Source of the DNA: Bacteroidota bacterium
Lineage (GTDB): Bacteria > Bacteroidota > Bacteroidia > Bacteroidales > Prolixibacteraceae
Assembly: GCA_030698405.1 (NCBI GenBank)
Contig: JAUYMU010000056.1
Location: 1-64,000, forward strand
DNA length: 64,000 nucleotides
Direction: 5' to 3'
The notes under the pieces are model-generated. The model was not told the DNA's origin. It was given only the letters and a program-made list of their open reading frames with translations, and did not search any database. Of the stretch, positions 61,816-64,000 are shown piece after piece; positions within the stretch are counted from its first letter, which is position 1, and every line of letters starts with the position of its first letter. Both the position numbers and the translations under genes were made by a program.

Positions 61816-61912
61816 GTCCGGGTGCGACTCGAAGTCGCGCTCGGACTGCGATTATTTAATTCCGAGTTCCACTTAGTTCATTCCGGGCCCGACTTGAAGT
61901 CGGACTCGGAAT
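61816..61912. repeat. REP palindromes between blaI and the M56 gene
   Basis: 61816-61846 (GTCCGG...CGGAC) and 61880-61912 (ATTCCG...CGGAAT), with a half unit TTCCGAGTTCCACTTA at about 61860-61875. They replace the normal blaI-M56 junction and the 5' end of the M56 gene. Confidence 0.88.
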
Positions 61913-61914
61913 GT

Positions 61915-62283
61915 TTACAAATCCTTTTTCGCGTTCTCGGCCTGCCTGATCAGTTCCTGAATTTCTTCCAGCGAGATTTTTTCTTCCTGCACAAACATCG
62001 AAACCACCGAGGCATACGATTGATTGAAGTATTTACCCACCATACTTTTCAGAGTGTTTCGGCTGAATTCCTCGCGCGAGATAACCGCAAAATACCGGTG
62101 CGTATTTCCAAACTGTTCGTGGCCGACAAAACCTTTTTCTTCGAGTCCGCGCACAATAGTCGAAATGGTGTTGTAGTGCGGTTTGGGGTCTGTCAACAGG
62201 TCGATAACCTCTTTGACAAACAGGGAACCTTTTTCCCAAAAGATTTCCATAATTTCTTCTTCACGATTGGTAAGATGCTTCAT
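61915..62283 (-). CDS. BlaI/MecI/CopY-family repressor
   Basis: 122 residues: winged-helix MKHLTNREEEIMEIFWEKGSLFVKEVIDLL... with recognition helix NTISTIVRGLEEKGFVGHE (about 38-56) and a dimerisation helix at the end. Such repressors are inactivated by the M56 peptidase encoded next door. Its own promoter overlaps a 14-base palindrome (62320-62333), consistent with autorepression. Complete and probably functional, although its sensor gene is damaged. Confidence 0.92.
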   Translation of the reverse strand: MKHLTNREEEIMEIFWEKGSLFVKEVIDLLTDPKPHYNTISTIVRGLEEKGFVGHEQFGNTHRYFAVISREEFSRNTLKSMVGKYFNQSYASVVSMFVQEEKISLEEIQELIRQAENAKKDL

Positions 62284-62300
62284 AGTTGTAAAGCTTTGCT

Positions 62301-62333
62301 CAAATATAACTATATTTTTTAGTTTGCAAACTA
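62301..62333 (-). promoter_or_regulatory. blaI promoter with overlapping operator
   Basis: Minus-strand TATATTTG (62301-62308) is the -7 element; TTTG (62327-62330) is the -33 element with an 18-base spacer. The -33 lies at the centre of the perfect palindrome TAGTTTGCAAACTA (62320-62333), a plausible BlaI operator. Confidence 0.75.
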
Positions 62334-62410
62334 TTCTTTATAGTTTATTTACTAAAAATTTTAGTTAGAAAAATTAATAGATTTATAACAACCTGATTTT
62401 GCTATGCCAA

Positions 62411-62490
62411 ATTCCGGGCGCGACTTGGAGTCGCACTCGGAATCAAAACTATGCCAAATTCCGGGCGCGACTTGAAGTCGCACTCGGAAT
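62411..62490. repeat. Two REP palindromes in a direct-repeat pair
   Basis: 62411-62443 and 62458-62490, ATTCCG...CGGAAT type with a GCG/CGC inner pair. Together with the preceding CTATGCCAA they form two near-identical 47-base units, so they spread as a pair. Confidence 0.9.
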
Positions 62491-62502
62491 CCAAACAACT
62501 AC

Positions 62503-62538
62503 AAACAAAAACAGGGACCGAAGTCCCTGTAAATATTC
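62503..62538 (-). terminator. Terminator of the Bax inhibitor gene
   Basis: ACAGGGAC (62511-62518) pairs with GTCCCTGT (62523-62530), loop CGAA. It lies 20 bases after the stop codon; the sequence is nearly identical to 58302-58337. Confidence 0.8.
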
Positions 62539-62558
62539 TAATTCAAATTAATTCAGAA

Positions 62559-63332
62559 TTAATTGCGGCTGGATAATTTGGAAAGCAAACGAAGCATTTC
62601 GAGGTATAACCAGATTAATGTTACCATCAGGCCAAAAGCGCCATACCATTCCATGTATTTTGGGGCGCGGGCATTTGCTCCTTTTGTAATCATGTCGAAA
62701 TCGAGAATCAGGTTAAGCGCTGCAACTACAACAACTACCAGACTGAAGCCAATTGAAATCATACTGCTTCCATGCATGAATCCGAAATTGACACCGAACA
62801 TTCCGGCGACAAAACTAACCAGATAAACCACGGCGATACCACCGGTGGCTGCAAAAATTACAGTCCTGAATTTTTCAGTGGCACGAATGGTTCCTGAACG
62901 GTAGAGCAAAAGCATGATAAAGAATACGCCAAATGTAAGCGAAACGGCACGCATCACCAGACCGGGATACATTGCTTCGAACATTGCCGAAATTGCTCCG
63001 AGGAACAATCCCTGGAAAACGGCATAAATTGGCGAAGTCATGGCAGCACGGCGTGGGCTGAAAACAGTGATCAACGCAGTGATAAAACCGCCGATTGCGC
63101 CACCGATCATCCAGCCGATTAGTCCCGGAGGCATTGCACCAGGCATGGCAGGATCAATTGCACCCATAAATTTGCGCCAGGTAAAAGTGGCAGCAAAAAC
63201 AACAATCAGCAACATTAAACCAGTTTTGTTGATGGTTCCGTTAACGGTCATCACTCCGTCGCTGGTGCTGGTTGCCGATTGATTAAATATATCTTTTCCG
63301 AATACCGGATTTGATGATTTTGTAATATCCAT
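62559..63332 (-). CDS. Bax inhibitor-1/YccA family membrane protein
   Basis: 257 residues, seven hydrophobic segments (about 35-250). RKFMGAIDPAMPG, YAVFQGLFLGAISAMFE and the C-terminal ALNLILDFDMITKGANARAPKYMEWYGAFGLMV with acidic residues are family features; these acidic positions form a pH-sensitive latch in related proteins that act as calcium leak channels. The ATG at 63332 follows leader copy C, with a five-codon frame (MKFKF) between the leader's own ATG (63354) and the gene start. Confidence 0.92.
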   Translation of the reverse strand: MDITKSSNPVFGKDIFNQSATSTSDGVMTVNGTINKTGLMLLIVVFAATFTWRKFMGAIDPAMPGAMPPGLIGWMIGGAIGGFITALITVFSPRRAAMTSPIYAVFQGLFLGAISAMFEAMYPGLVMRAVSLTFGVFFIMLLLYRSGTIRATEKFRTVIFAATGGIAVVYLVSFVAGMFGVNFGFMHGSSMISIGFSLVVVVVAALNLILDFDMITKGANARAPKYMEWYGAFGLMVTLIWLYLEMLRLLSKLSSRN

Positions 63333-63354
63333 TGTTTTAAAATTTAAATTTCAT

Positions 63355-63442
63355 GTGTTTATAATTTGTTTTTTAATTGCCACATGGAACTCGCCAATAA
63401 TCATCCTCATGTGTCCCGAATTATCGGGATGGCTCGTTTCAA
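63355..63442 (-). ncRNA. Repeated structured leader, copy C (before the Bax inhibitor gene)
   Basis: 88 bases with the same core as copies A and B: hairpin TCCCGA/TCGGGA (63414-63429), CATGTG/CACATG (63408-63413 and 63381-63386), conserved GAGTTCCATGTGGCAATT, then AAAAAACAAATTATAAACACATG. Unlike A and B, the ATG at its end (63352-63354) opens a short frame and the gene begins 19 bases later. Strongest copy for drawing the structure. Confidence 0.65.
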
Positions 63443-63498
63443 CTCTTTTTATAAAAACTGTACCAAAATATATATTCTACCTTGAATGGTTGGTGGCA

Positions 63499-64000
63499 TT
63501 AAGTATTCTTAACAAAAAGGTTTTGTACATATTCACTTCGCAGTTCATTCAGAATCATCTCGCTCAAAGTCTTACTTGTCAGTGAATCAAGCTCTTTCAA
63601 TCCTTCGGCAAACAAAATTGCTTTCTCATTCATGGCTTGACTTTTCATGCCAAGCAGAATAAACGAGCGGTAAAAAACCTGTTTCAAATTCTGGTCTTTC
63701 GATAAAGGTGACAAAACGTCGAAAAATGGCTCAAAAAGTTCGTCCATGGCAGATTTTTCATTGATTGCCAGTCGGCCCATCAGATTAAGTCCGGCGAAAC
63801 GAACCATATGTTTCTTTCCGCGGCACCATTCGAGCGATTTTATAAATGCGAACTTTGTTTTTGACCAAAGAAAAGTATTCAAAATCTCAGCTATCTCTGG
63901 CGATTCCAGACTTTTTGTCCAGTAATCCATCTGCTCCTCGTTCACTTCTGACGGAATATCGAGCATTGCCGCCAAAATCATGGTTTCTCTCCATTGTTTG
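63499..64000 (-). CDS. DNA alkylation repair protein (AlkD-like), 5' part outside the window
   Basis: The C-terminal 160-odd residues: the frame is open to base 64000, so the start lies further right. WRETMILAAMLDIPSEVNEEQMDYWTKSLESPEI, then FAGLNLMGRLAINEKSAM, are HEAT-like helices of the AlkD/AlkC alkylpurine-glycosylase group, which excises alkylated bases by a flipping-free mechanism. Catalytic residues would be in the missing or nearby part and cannot be checked. It lies directly upstream of leader copy C in the same direction. Confidence 0.75.
   Translation of the reverse strand, partial: KQWRETMILAAMLDIPSEVNEEQMDYWTKSLESPEIAEILNTFLWSKTKFAFIKSLEWCRGKKHMVRFAGLNLMGRLAINEKSAMDELFEPFFDVLSPLSKDQNLKQVFYRSFILLGMKSQAMNEKAILFAEGLKELDSLTSKTLSEMILNELRSEYVQNLFVKNT

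Noticed and set aside
1-64000. CRISPR arrays, rRNA and tRNA genes
   Set aside because: No regularly spaced repeats or tRNA cloverleaf arms were found by eye; the REP units vary in spacing and are palindromic. A tRNAscan or Infernal run would settle it.

Overview
The window is a chromosomal stretch of a Bacteroidota bacterium. Evidence for this is the -33 TTTG / -7 TAnnTTTG promoters with the expected 19-base spacer before the GH3 and rpmE genes, the absence of clear Shine-Dalgarno sites, outer-membrane TonB receptors with a carboxypeptidase-like N-terminal domain, LytTR/LytS-type signalling, alternative complex III, and an Rnf operon headed by rseC. A Marinilabiliales/Prolixibacteraceae-like member is my best guess, by inference only.

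Layout. 1-2.8 kb: hexuronate catabolism (uxaB, uxaA) behind two palindromic operators. 3-5 kb: an ATPase, an SGNH hydrolase and a VOC protein. 5.1-11.4 kb: an accessory island of broken genes (epimerase remnant, frameshifted ORF6N gene, HNH C-terminal remnant, truncated ORFs, shortened GxxExxY gene) around an intact-looking cassette of HNH nuclease, methyltransferase-HIT fusion and DndC-like PAPS-reductase/PP-loop protein. 11.3-16.6 kb: DUF2795, cobalamin adenosyltransferase, ABC ATPase, recG and a C1 peptidase. 17-22.6 kb: the complete rseC-rnfBCDGEA operon. 22.8-32.4 kb: a membrane Gate protein, a small periplasmic protein, a GH3 glycosidase, an unusual DUF1080 plus metal-hydrolase-like lipoprotein, a HAD phosphatase and an S9 peptidase. 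32.6-40.5 kb: an orphan MNT nucleotidyltransferase, a LytS/LytTR pair, two TonB receptors, a PhzF remnant and a RelE/ParE-type toxin-antitoxin pair. 40.5-43 kb: a YyaL-type thioredoxin-domain protein and a deleted RibD-type reductase. 43-51 kb: alternative complex III. 51-58 kb: tandem orphan LytTR regulators, lon, rpmE2 and two paralogous GNAT-like proteins. 58.3-62.5 kb: a RES/Xre toxin-antitoxin pair, a REP-associated tyrosine transposase (RAYT) among nine REP palindromes, and a blaI-M56 operon damaged by those REPs. 62.5-64 kb: a Bax inhibitor-1 family protein and the 3' part of a DNA alkylation repair gene.

Energy metabolism. Rnf (ferredoxin:NAD+ oxidoreductase, ion pumping) and alternative complex III (quinol:electron acceptor oxidoreductase) together suggest a facultative lifestyle. 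No terminal oxidase lies next to complex III.

Most interesting signals. (1) A leader element of about 90 bases occurs three times, before the S9 peptidase, a TonB receptor and the Bax inhibitor gene. It has a compensatory hairpin and a possible pseudoknot, which makes it a candidate undescribed cis-regulatory RNA or mobile leader. (2) The HNH / methyltransferase-HIT / PP-loop cassette is a candidate nucleic-acid modification or defence system. (3) A REP/RAYT locus carries REP palindromes inside the transposase's own reading frame, and another REP replaces the 5' end of a BlaR1-like gene.
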